NCBI RefSeq assembly: GCF_026162365.1
Contig: NZ_JAOANW010000009.1
Location: 124,001-188,000 of the forward strand
Length of the DNA: 64,000 nt
From: Nitratireductor luteus
GTDB taxonomy: Bacteria; Pseudomonadota; Alphaproteobacteria; Rhizobiales; Rhizobiaceae
Direction: 5' to 3'
The translations under genes and the position numbers were made by a program. Under the pieces are notes generated by a model. That model did not search any database. It was not told the DNA's origin and saw only the letters and a program-made list of their open reading frames with translations. How positions within the stretch are numbered: position 1 is the first letter of the stretch; each line of letters begins with the position of its first letter. This document shows, piece after piece, positions 25,966 through 34,000 of the stretch.

Positions 25966-26879
25966 GGAGCATGTATCCCCAGCTTCGAATGGAGGCGAGG
26001 CTTGCGGGCGGCCCCGTCAAGCCTCCAGGAGGTAATGTGAACGCAGTCGCCATCGCCGCAGCGGACGACGAAGCCCTGAGGCGTGTCGCTTACGACTTGG
26101 CCAGGCAGACCGATGAAACGGCGGGATTCGGCGAATGGCTCGGCAGCATCGATGACAAGCTTGTGCGCGTTATAGGCCGTGAAGGCGCCGGGATAAGGAT
26201 CACCCGCGGCGCGGATGAGGCGGAGGGCTGACTGTGCCGGTTGGCGCCAGTCGATCAACCCATCCTCCGGTGTCCGTTTTGCGCAATAGGTGGCCCGCGC
26301 ATGATCCTGCTCGATCCGTGGCGCATTTCCGGTACGGACCAGTTCCACCGCTTCAGGTAGCATCCGCGCCAAGGCGGCAGTCTGCTTCAGGTAGAGCGTG
26401 CGGGCGGTTTCATCCTCAGCCACCTCGATCGTTTCCTGAAGGAGAAGCGGACCGGAATCGACACCCTCGTCGAGCCAGAACAACGATGCCGCGGTCGTAG
26501 TCTCTGCCAGAAGAATGGTCCAGGGGATCACCGCCCGCCCACGCATGCGCGGCAGGGGGGCCGGATGGAAACCCACGGCACCGAGGCGTGCGCTGGAACG
26601 GAAAGCTGGGCCACAGATCTGCGACCAGCCGATCACCAGTGCAAGATCCATTTCCGCCCCGAGCAACGCCTCGATCACCGGCGGTGCATTCACATCCTTG
26701 GTATAGAGAAGCTCGCTGCCGCATTTCCTGGCCAGAGGGGCAAGATCCACATAGTCGGAATGCCGATGCGCCGCATCCGGCGGCAATGTCACGACGAGCC
26801 GCGGCGCCAGACCCGCGCCTGCAAGCGCCTCCAATGCGATCGCAGACCCCTCGACCGCTCCGACGAACGCCGTTTTCAT
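25962..26879 (-). CDS. Formyltransferase family protein (sugar N-formyltransferase-like)
   Basis: A 305-residue protein related to methionyl-tRNA formyltransferase and the ArnA formyltransferase domain. The N-terminal catalytic region includes GFHPAPLPRMRGRAVIPW, with the His of the HPxxLP motif, and FWLDEGVDSGPLL with the catalytic Asp; a C-terminal OB-like domain follows (LIDWRQPAQSALRLIRAAG). It would use N10-formyl-tetrahydrofolate to formylate an amino sugar. It overlaps the sugar transferase upstream and the PIG-L gene downstream by ATGA in both cases, so all three are translationally coupled. Its locus makes a tRNA role unlikely. Confidence 0.85.
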   Translation of the reverse strand: MKTAFVGAVEGSAIALEALAGAGLAPRLVVTLPPDAAHRHSDYVDLAPLARKCGSELLYTKDVNAPPVIEALLGAEMDLALVIGWSQICGPAFRSSARLGAVGFHPAPLPRMRGRAVIPWTILLAETTTAASLFWLDEGVDSGPLLLQETIEVAEDETARTLYLKQTAALARMLPEAVELVRTGNAPRIEQDHARATYCAKRTPEDGLIDWRQPAQSALRLIRAAGDPYPGAFTAYNAHKLVIDAAEPFAESRRFIGLPGQVVSDTPQGFVVRCGDGDCVHITSWRLDGAARKPRLHSKLGIHAP

Positions 26880-27580
26880 GCTCCCCCTCCCCCAGCTGCC
26901 ACACCACCTTGAACGGCGGTGGCCAACCGCACGGCCAGCCTTTCTCGCGCCAGCGCAAGGGGCTTATTGCGAATGCGTTCACCGCGCAGCACGGTCACCA
27001 CCGTGAGAAGAATGATCCAGGCGTCGAGCGCCGCCGAATGATTGTCGATATACCAGATGTCGAGCGCCAGCTTGTCGGCATCCGAAAGGCGCGTGTTGCC
27101 GTTCACCTGCGCCCAGCCGGTCAGACCCGGGCGCACCTCGTTCCGCACGCTTCCAAAGTGACCGAACGATGCGACGATGCGAGGCGGAAGCGGACGCGGA
27201 CCGATGAAGTTCATGTCGCCGTTGAGGATCGCCAGCAGTTGCGGAATCTCGTCGAGACGCAAACGGCGAATGAGACGTGTTATCGCTGTTTCGCGCATGC
27301 AATCGGGCAGAAGCTCGCCCTCGGCATCGCGCAGGTCGTGCATCGTGCGAAACTTGATGAGGGTGAAAGCGCGCCCGCCGACACCGGACCGGACTTGGCG
27401 AAACAGGAGCGGCCGTCCGACAGAGATCCAAACCAGGGCCGCCGTCACCACGGCCGGTATCGCGACCATCGCCAGCACTATCGATGCGGCGATGCGCTGT
27501 CCCCACACCGCACTCGTCTGAGAGACGGTGGCGGCTGACTGCTTGTCGATTTCGGCCGTTTCCGTCACGTCCGGCTCCAA
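26876..27580 (-). CDS. Undecaprenyl-phosphate sugar phosphotransferase (initiating)
   Basis: A 234-residue bacterial sugar transferase of the PssY/WcaJ C-terminal class. It has one N-terminal membrane segment (RIAASIVLAMVAIPAVVTAA), then FRQVRSGVGGRAFTLIKFRT, the Asp-Glu catalytic region RRLRLDEIPQLLAILNGDM, and FIGPRPLPP and RPGLTGWAQVNG. It attaches the first sugar-phosphate to undecaprenyl phosphate, starting the repeat unit. The frame starts at TTG 27580, with AGGAG upstream; GTG 27568, with TTGGAG 6 nt before it, is equally possible. It lies just after the exporter gene. Confidence 0.93.
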   Translation of the reverse strand: MEPDVTETAEIDKQSAATVSQTSAVWGQRIAASIVLAMVAIPAVVTAALVWISVGRPLLFRQVRSGVGGRAFTLIKFRTMHDLRDAEGELLPDCMRETAITRLIRRLRLDEIPQLLAILNGDMNFIGPRPLPPRIVASFGHFGSVRNEVRPGLTGWAQVNGNTRLSDADKLALDIWYIDNHSAALDAWIILLTVVTVLRGERIRNKPLALARERLAVRLATAVQGGVAAGGGGA

Positions 27581-27587
27581 CCTTCTC

Positions 27588-28916
27588 CTACCTGCTGGCC
27601 AGGTTAGGTCTCACGGCAGAGTACACCCCTGCATCGTTGCGCGAAGCACTATCGTTCCGCGGCAGCGTTGCGGCGGTCGATCCCGCGCTTCCCCCAACCA
27701 TTCTCACCTCGATCAGATCACCGGGCGCGACAGGCGTCGTAGCAACGACGGGCAGTTCCGCGAGGCCGTTGTCGGTTTGTCGGCGGATCTTGATGTCGAG
27801 GACGATTTCCTTGTTGTTCGCCAACTCCTCCGCCGTCATGCTGGAAAGAAGAGCGAGTTGTTCCGCCGCCGCCCGGCGAGCGGCGATGGCGGTGGCGAGA
27901 TTGGTGTTCTGGGTCTGCAGGTCGACCAGAGCGCCGACGCGCCGTTGCTGCATCAAGTCCGCGAGCCTGCTCTTCAGAGTCCCGACATTTCTTCTGGCCG
28001 CCGAAAGGTCCGACAGAACCTGAAGCTGCCGGACCTCTTCCGTGGCCACCTGACGCTCTATATTGGAGACCTCGCTCAACGTCTGAACGCCGCGCCGCTG
28101 GAGTTCGCGCGCGCGTTCCAGATCGGCATGCGTCAGTTCCACGGCTCGTTCCACCTTCCGCGCAAGTTCCTCGAGCAAGGCGATCTCGTCTTTCGCATCT
28201 TCCAGGTTCGCCGTCAGAACCTCTTCCTGCGCGGCAAAGCTTTCATTGCCAGCCCTTAGAATCCGCAGCTCGACCTCGCGTAGGGAAGCCGCAACGGGCC
28301 CAGTGACGGAGGGTCGTGCTATTTCGGGAATATCCTCGTCGATAATAACGTCCCGACCGGCAAGCTGGGCAGTCAACCTGGCGAATGACAATGCCGCGCC
28401 GATAATGCCGGTCTCGATCTCTTCAAGCTCGCCGCGCATGCGCGCACGAGCAAGAACGGGATCGTCAGTGGCTGTGGCGGTCAGCTGGCCGCCGGCAAGG
28501 GCTATAGCCTTCTCCACGGTAATTTCCGGCTTGAAATCATAGGCACCCGGCTGGCGCACATCGCCCGTCACATAGACCGGACGATACGCAGCCACAGACA
28601 GCGCCAGCTTCGGCACGACAAAGATCTGATGATCGGAATAGCGTCGCACCAGCTCCTTCCGCGCATCGGAAACCGCCAGCCCGGCTACCGGCACAGCGCC
28701 GACAAAGGGCACCTGGATCGAACCGTCCGGCGCGATCGGCAGTTCGATCGGGTCCTTGTCGTCGTCCAGGATGTCGAACTTCAGCAGGTCACCGGGAGCA
28801 AGAGCGTAATCGACTTTGTCGACTGGGCCCGCCGCCGCGCTGCCGATCCAAAGGACCAAGACGTTGAAAAGGAGAAGGCGCGGCGCAATAAACAGGGACT
28901 TGCTACAAAACATCAT
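27588..28916 (-). CDS. Polysaccharide export protein (Wza/ExoF-like, OMA family)
   Basis: A 442-residue exported protein. A signal peptide (LLLFNVLVLWIGSAAAG) is followed by the Poly_export domain (YALAPGDLLKFDILD, GSIQVPFVGAVPVAG), then an SLBB-like segment (VYVTGDVRQPGAYDFKPEITV), a long coiled coil (roughly residues 220-340) and a second SLBB-like stretch (VAPGDLIEVRMV). No lipobox cysteine is seen, as in ExoF. It would form the periplasmic/outer-membrane export conduit. The start at 28916 has GGAG 6 nt upstream. It heads the operon with the initiating transferase, formyltransferase and deacetylase. Confidence 0.9.
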   Translation of the reverse strand: MMFCSKSLFIAPRLLLFNVLVLWIGSAAAGPVDKVDYALAPGDLLKFDILDDDKDPIELPIAPDGSIQVPFVGAVPVAGLAVSDARKELVRRYSDHQIFVVPKLALSVAAYRPVYVTGDVRQPGAYDFKPEITVEKAIALAGGQLTATATDDPVLARARMRGELEEIETGIIGAALSFARLTAQLAGRDVIIDEDIPEIARPSVTGPVAASLREVELRILRAGNESFAAQEEVLTANLEDAKDEIALLEELARKVERAVELTHADLERARELQRRGVQTLSEVSNIERQVATEEVRQLQVLSDLSAARRNVGTLKSRLADLMQQRRVGALVDLQTQNTNLATAIAARRAAAEQLALLSSMTAEELANNKEIVLDIKIRRQTDNGLAELPVVATTPVAPGDLIEVRMVGGSAGSTAATLPRNDSASRNDAGVYSAVRPNLASR

Positions 28917-29073
28917 AGCGCTCTCCACTTTCGATTCTTTGTCGGCCCAAGATATTTCCAGTCCAACTACTCCAAAGATATGACTTTACATCCTCTCCGC
29001 CGTCGCAAAACTGACGGCAGGTAAGTTGCCGCATGGGATCCACCCGGCTCGTTTCATCTCTGGAGAACATTTC

Positions 29074-30390
29074 ATGGATCAGTTCGTGGAATCCGCCTCT
29101 CCCCGAGCGGCGACAAAACGGTGCAAGATTGCGGTCATCTGCAGCTATACCGTCTCGCTCGCCAATTTCCGGCTCAAGCTCCTCCAAGCCCTGGTCGACA
29201 ATGGGCACGAGGTGGTGGCGCTGGGCCCTGAGCGCCATGCACCGACGATCGAGGCCCTGGCTGACATAGGCGTCGCTTTCGAGCCGATTCCCATGGCCCG
29301 GGCCGGCCTGAACCCCGTGGCGGATGTGAGGACGCTGGCCGCGCTCTGGACGACCCTTCGCCGGTTCTCGCCGGACGTCGTTCTTTGCTACACGATGAAG
29401 CCCATCATTTACGGGCTCATTGCGGCGCGGCTGGCCGGCGTAAAGCAGCGTCACGCGCTGGTCACCGGACTTGGCTATATTTTCAGTGAGGATATCAAAA
29501 ATCCTCGCCTGCCGCTCATCCGCGCCGTCGCCACCTGGCTCTACCGCGTGGCATTGCAAGGGCATGGCCGCGTGTTCGTCTACAACGAGGCCGACAGCGA
29601 CGATATCCGCGCCGGCAGGATGGTCGATGACTTCACGCGCATCGTGCCCGTACCCGGATCCGGTATCGACCTCGACCGCTTCCGCCCCGCGGCGGTGCCG
29701 GCCGGCGGTCCCGTTTTCCTGATGGTGGCGCGGCTTCTCCGCCACAAGGGAATTCTCGAGTTCGTCGAGGCCGCACGGCGATTGCGCGCACGGCATCCGA
29801 ATGCGCGTTTTCAAATCCTCGGGCGTTTCGACCCCGGTCCGCTTGCCATCACGCGGCAGGAGATTGACCGCTGGGCGGCGGAAGGGATGATCGACTATCT
29901 TGGGGAGACGGACGACGTCCGTCCCTTCCTCGCCAACTGCACCGTGTTTGTTCTGCCTTCCTACTATCGCGAGGGCATTCCGCGCAGCATTCTCGAGGCC
30001 ATGGCGACGGGACGCGCCATCATAACCGCCGATACGCCGGGTTGCCGGGACACGGTCGTCCACGGCAGGAACGGTCTCATCGTGCCGCCGCGCGATCCGG
30101 CCGAACTCGCCGCAGCGATGGAACGCTTCATCGACGATCCTCTTACGGCTCGGCAAATGGGTCGGCGCTCTTTCGAAATGGCCCGCGAACGGTTCGACGT
30201 AGATGCCGTGAACCGTCTCCTCCTGGAAAGGATGGGTCTCCTCAATGTCGACGCATCGCCGCGCCGGCATCCTTCCATCCATAGGACATGTGTCGAAACT
30301 ATCTGCCAAGATACGCCCTCGCCTGTCGTGGATAGCTCATCGCCCCCAGCAAATCGCCGCCCGTCTGCAGGCGCGGATCCACACCGTTGA
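29074..30390 (+). CDS. GT4-family glycosyltransferase
   Basis: A 438-residue GT-B enzyme. The N-terminal domain has IAVICSYTVSLANFRLKLLQ; the donor-binding region has the E-x7-E motif in REGIPRSILEAMATGRAII. It resembles the WcaI/WfgS-type transferases of capsule loci. The start at 29074 has GGAGA 7 nt before it; the frame extends 16 codons upstream without a site. The normal fold ends near LLERMGLL, but the frame continues for about 40 more residues, and the last 92 bp overlap the 3' end of the convergent ExoP-like gene. Confidence 0.88.
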   Translation: MDQFVESASPRAATKRCKIAVICSYTVSLANFRLKLLQALVDNGHEVVALGPERHAPTIEALADIGVAFEPIPMARAGLNPVADVRTLAALWTTLRRFSPDVVLCYTMKPIIYGLIAARLAGVKQRHALVTGLGYIFSEDIKNPRLPLIRAVATWLYRVALQGHGRVFVYNEADSDDIRAGRMVDDFTRIVPVPGSGIDLDRFRPAAVPAGGPVFLMVARLLRHKGILEFVEAARRLRARHPNARFQILGRFDPGPLAITRQEIDRWAAEGMIDYLGETDDVRPFLANCTVFVLPSYYREGIPRSILEAMATGRAIITADTPGCRDTVVHGRNGLIVPPRDPAELAAAMERFIDDPLTARQMGRRSFEMARERFDVDAVNRLLLERMGLLNVDASPRRHPSIHRTCVETICQDTPSPVVDSSSPPANRRPSAGADPHR

Positions 30391-32569
30391 GCACAGTGCC
30401 GAGCAGCGGTGCCCGGTTCAGGCGCAGGCGCGACACCGCGCTCGCAAGTTCCTGCTCGCTGGTACGATCGAACCGCGTCACCAGCAGCACGGCGTCGACC
30501 AGCGGCGACATCCAATTGGCATCCTCGGTCACCAGAACCGGCGCGCAGTCGATCACGACCAAGTCGTAGGCGAGGCGCAGCTCGTCGATTAGACGCTCCA
30601 TGTCCTTTGATCGCATCAGCGCCCTGACCATGCCGCAATCTAGCCTCGCTGCATCCAACCGATCCAGTCCATCGACATCAGAGACCGGACGGATGGCATT
30701 GGTGAGGCTGGGGCCTTCCTCCAGCGTGGCCGGCACGTCGGCTCCACCGGGGTCGGCTCTACCGGAAAGCGAGTTCGATACGCGGGGGTCGAAATCGACG
30801 TAGACCGTCTTCAGACCGTCGCGGGCTGCGGAGCAGGCCAGGCCGAGCGCAACCGTGCTCACCCCATCGCCGGGCAACGGCGCCGTCATAAGGACAACGG
30901 GCTTGGCAATGGCCAGTTGTGCGCGACAGGCCAGATACAGGGATCGAAACGCCTCTGCCTGGATCGAACGCGGGCGTCCCATAAGCCCGCGCGGCACCGG
31001 CATCCTTCGCCTGAGCCAGCCGCGCGTTACCATCGGTACATTCGCCAGGTTGGGAAGCTGAACGACCTGGCGGATGCGCTGCCCTGATCGAATCCGCGTG
31101 TCTCCCGCTTCAAGCAGCAGGGCCAGAATGAGTGACAGAACCGCCGCACCGCCGATCCCGCCAGCCAATATTCGACCCTTCTGCGGAAAAGAGGGCTTGG
31201 TCGGAACCTCGGCGACAGAGACGACCCGCGCGCTCGGCTTCATGATCTCGGAAAAAGGATCGAGATCGCCAAGGCGTGCAACCACTAGGTCATGCATCTT
31301 TTGATCGGCAACAAGTTCCCGCTCCAGGACGCGCAACCTGATCTCCGCCAGAGAGCGCTTGCGGACCGTTTCCTGCATTTGTGATATCTGGGCTTCGAGT
31401 TGCCGAATCCGATTGCTGGTGATCTTCTCTTCACCCGACAGATCGTCCAAGATGCGCTGGTGTTCCTGGTCTATCATGACGTCGACGCTTCTCAGTTCGG
31501 CATCGGCATCGATAACTTGCGGATGGTTGGCGCCGAGATTGGCGGCATATTGCGCGCGTTCGCGTACCAGGGTAGCTCTTTCGCTACGCAGGGTGTTCAG
31601 CAGGGCCGAATCCAGTACCGTTCCCTCGGCCGTCCGGGAGCCGGCGAGCACGCCACGTGCCTGCTCCTGGCGCGCGCGAACCGATGCCAGTTCCACGCGC
31701 GCGGCGGTAAGCTGCGTGCTCATTTCATCTATGCGCTTGCGCAGCAGGTCGTCACGTTCGTCGGAAGAAAGAGCGTTAACGCGGCTGAACTCTGCGATTG
31801 CGCGCTCGCTCTCCGCGATCTGGGTCGCGATCTTATCCGCACGCTCGCGCAGGAACGACACCGCGTCTGCCATGGCCTGCTTCTTGAGATCGCGCGACCA
31901 CTCGACATAGACGTTTGCAACAGTGTTGACCAGCATCGCTGAAAGCTCGGGCGACGGACTGCTCACACGCACGGTCACGGCAAAGCTCTCGCCGCTTCTC
32001 GACACCCTCATCCGGGAAACCAGCGACGAGATCGCGCGGTCGCGCTGCACGGATTCACTGGGTAGTGCTTCTTGCTCTGCTAAAATGTCGAAAGGAAGCA
32101 CGTTCGCCAGAACCGCCTTGGCCGCACCCATGATGCGCCCCTGAAGGGTGGTCGGCGCGTCGTCGCCTTGCGCGCGCAGATAGGTGTTGAACCACGGGTG
32201 CTCGACCAGATTGGCAGCATCCACCACGCGACCGATAAACACCCGGGAGGAAATGATGTCCATTTCCGTCTCGATTGCACTGCGATCGCGCTGCTCGCTT
32301 TCCAACTGCGTGACCGCCTCCAGCATTCTGGTATCATTGCGTTCCAGCACCAGGGTAGCGGCGGCGGTATAGGTATTGGCCATCGACATGACGGCGGCAA
32401 TCAGCAGCACGGAGGCCACAAGGACAAATGTGAGTATGAAGTACTTCCTTCGTATTATCAGATGCAGGGTATCGCGCATTCCTATTACGCCGGAAGCCTG
32501 ACCCGAGTTGTCCGGATCAAGCATGTCTATGTTTATACCTAAATCTTTTGTAGCGGTTGACTTGTTCAT
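30299..32569 (-). CDS. ExoP-like polysaccharide copolymerase/tyrosine autokinase with altered P-loop
   Basis: A 756-residue inner-membrane protein. The Wzz domain is flanked by TM1 (about 43-62) and TM2 (about 468-487), with the proline-rich SVAEVPTKPSFPQKG (451-465) before TM2 and a coiled coil between (about 230-410). The cytosolic BY-kinase-like domain follows. Its P-loop reads PLPGDGVST (564-572): the lysine of the usual GxGKST is Val570. Walker A' is VYVDFDP and Walker B is LVVIDCAPVLV. There is no C-terminal tyrosine cluster, only one Tyr near the end. It probably sets chain length and spans the export apparatus, but ATP hydrolysis may be lost. The start is ATG 32569. Confidence 0.9.
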   Translation of the reverse strand: MNKSTATKDLGINIDMLDPDNSGQASGVIGMRDTLHLIIRRKYFILTFVLVASVLLIAAVMSMANTYTAAATLVLERNDTRMLEAVTQLESEQRDRSAIETEMDIISSRVFIGRVVDAANLVEHPWFNTYLRAQGDDAPTTLQGRIMGAAKAVLANVLPFDILAEQEALPSESVQRDRAISSLVSRMRVSRSGESFAVTVRVSSPSPELSAMLVNTVANVYVEWSRDLKKQAMADAVSFLRERADKIATQIAESERAIAEFSRVNALSSDERDDLLRKRIDEMSTQLTAARVELASVRARQEQARGVLAGSRTAEGTVLDSALLNTLRSERATLVRERAQYAANLGANHPQVIDADAELRSVDVMIDQEHQRILDDLSGEEKITSNRIRQLEAQISQMQETVRKRSLAEIRLRVLERELVADQKMHDLVVARLGDLDPFSEIMKPSARVVSVAEVPTKPSFPQKGRILAGGIGGAAVLSLILALLLEAGDTRIRSGQRIRQVVQLPNLANVPMVTRGWLRRRMPVPRGLMGRPRSIQAEAFRSLYLACRAQLAIAKPVVLMTAPLPGDGVSTVALGLACSAARDGLKTVYVDFDPRVSNSLSGRADPGGADVPATLEEGPSLTNAIRPVSDVDGLDRLDAARLDCGMVRALMRSKDMERLIDELRLAYDLVVIDCAPVLVTEDANWMSPLVDAVLLVTRFDRTSEQELASAVSRLRLNRAPLLGTVLNGVDPRLQTGGDLLGAMSYPRQARAYLGR

Positions 32570-32625
32570 ATTTCGCCTGCATCGGAAACAAGTTACTATG
32601 TAAGTATCTTATAATTATTGAATTT

Positions 32626-32657
32626 ATAACAGTAATTAATTTGACTTAATCTGTTAT
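32626..32657. promoter_or_regulatory. Inverted repeat in AT-rich divergent promoter region
   Basis: ATAACAG (32626-32632) and CTGTTAT (32651-32657) form an inverted repeat with 18 nt between, in the very AT-rich 137-bp gap between the ExoP-like and Wzy-like genes. The right half lies between the -35 and -10 candidates of the Wzy promoter, so it could be an operator. Confidence 0.4.
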
Positions 32658-32669
32658 TGCAGATATCAT
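32641..32669 (+). promoter_or_regulatory. Candidate sigma-70 promoter for the Wzy-like gene
   Basis: TTGACT (32641-32646), a 17-nt spacer and TATCAT (32664-32669) give a near-consensus housekeeping promoter about 37 bp before the Wzy-like ATG. This is the best promoter match in the locus; no experimental support. Confidence 0.5.
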
Positions 32670-32706
32670 ATGACATATTGCCAAAGAACATCTTGAGCCG
32701 GCAATC

Positions 32707-33996
32707 ATGGAGCAGATCCGTCCCTGGCCGCAGACACCGTTGCCGCGGGCGATGCCTGCCCCGGTGTCTGCCGCGCGCAAGCTGGAATTCGCGCTCGCCT
32801 GCGCGGTTGTATTCCTCGCGCCCATGAACGTGCTGAAATTGCCAGCGTTCTATTTTACGCTCAGCGACGCTTTCGCTTGTCTCTGCCTCGCCACCATGGC
32901 GCTCAACGGAACCATCCGGTTGAAGCCGCTCGGCCCGGGCACGGCTTTCTGGGTCTTCGGTCTTGTGTTGATGATCGGTGCGTTGCTGGCCAGCAGCCTG
33001 CTTGCAGGCGCGGTGGACCGCGGACTGATCCTGTCTCTGCAGTACCTGTTCGCCTACTTCCTGCTGCCCATCGTTCTCCTGGCGCGTCCATGGGACCAGA
33101 CCGGCACTTTGATGAAAGTGTTCGTGGCGTCCATGACGGTTATGGTCATACACGGCATCTATGTCGTCAACATTGTCGGGGAAACAAACACCATCTTCGT
33201 CAGCGGCAGCGGTCGGCTGCAGGGATTCGTCGAACGGGAAAACGAATGCGGAGCCTTGCTCGCCCTGACCGCCCCGATGGTGCTGTCTATGACGGCGATG
33301 CGGCTGATGAAGACAGTCGTCGCGATACCCGTCCTGATCCTTCTCGGTTACGGCGTCATGTTGACTGGCTCGAATACGGCGCTCTACGGCATGCTGTTCG
33401 GATTGGGCGTCTTTAGTCTTTTCACACTCACGCCGAAGAGCATTCTCATCGGAGCGGCCAGCCTTGCCGCCATGTGGAGCTCGCTCGCTATACCGGCAGT
33501 TCGGGACGCGCTGCCGGCTGTGTTCAGGAAGCGCGTCCTCATCGGCCTTGAAAGTGGAGACCTCAGCGAGGCCGGTACATTCGCTGACCGGATGATGCTG
33601 AACGAAGAAGCGATCCGTCTCGGCGGAGAGGCACTGCTGCTTGGTCATGGTGCCGACCAGTATCGAGAGATCAGCGCGTATGGAAACCCGGTCCATAACC
33701 TCTACCTGCTCGTTTGGAATGAGGGAGGTCTTCCGGCGATGATCGGTTTCCTCATCATGCTGTCGGGAGCCGCCATTCCGGTGCTGATGGCACGGCGTCG
33801 GCGTGAAGGCCGGCACGCGGCCGTATGCGGCTTCTCCGCCGTCACTCTCTTTGCCATTCTTATCAACGCTGCCCCGCATGTTTACGGACGTTTCTGGGCG
33901 GTTCCGGTCCTACTGTCGATCGCTCCGGCCGTCGCTTTTCTCAACTTCGGCCCTCCCAAGCCGCGGCATCCCTCGATCGGAGGGAAGCCGCGCTGA
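32707..33996 (+). CDS. O-antigen polymerase/ligase-like protein (Wzy type)
   Basis: A 429-residue integral membrane protein with about 10-11 hydrophobic segments. The Wzy_C region, with LLGHGADQYREISAYGNPVH followed by NLYLLVWNEGGLPAM, is typical of polymerases and ligases in which His and Arg residues of the large periplasmic loop are needed. Next to ExoP- and ExoF-like genes it most likely polymerises the exopolysaccharide repeat units in the periplasm. A near-consensus promoter lies upstream. It ends 4 bp from the convergent lyase-like gene. Confidence 0.87.
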   Translation: MEQIRPWPQTPLPRAMPAPVSAARKLEFALACAVVFLAPMNVLKLPAFYFTLSDAFACLCLATMALNGTIRLKPLGPGTAFWVFGLVLMIGALLASSLLAGAVDRGLILSLQYLFAYFLLPIVLLARPWDQTGTLMKVFVASMTVMVIHGIYVVNIVGETNTIFVSGSGRLQGFVERENECGALLALTAPMVLSMTAMRLMKTVVAIPVLILLGYGVMLTGSNTALYGMLFGLGVFSLFTLTPKSILIGAASLAAMWSSLAIPAVRDALPAVFRKRVLIGLESGDLSEAGTFADRMMLNEEAIRLGGEALLLGHGADQYREISAYGNPVHNLYLLVWNEGGLPAMIGFLIMLSGAAIPVLMARRRREGRHAAVCGFSAVTLFAILINAAPHVYGRFWAVPVLLSIAPAVAFLNFGPPKPRHPSIGGKPR

Positions 33997-34000
33997 AGAC

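Noticed and set aside
28903-30309. 468-residue minus-strand frame opposite the GT4 gene at 29074
   Set aside because: The plus-strand frame shows clear GT4 motifs; the antisense frame has Arg/His-rich sequence without any family pattern.
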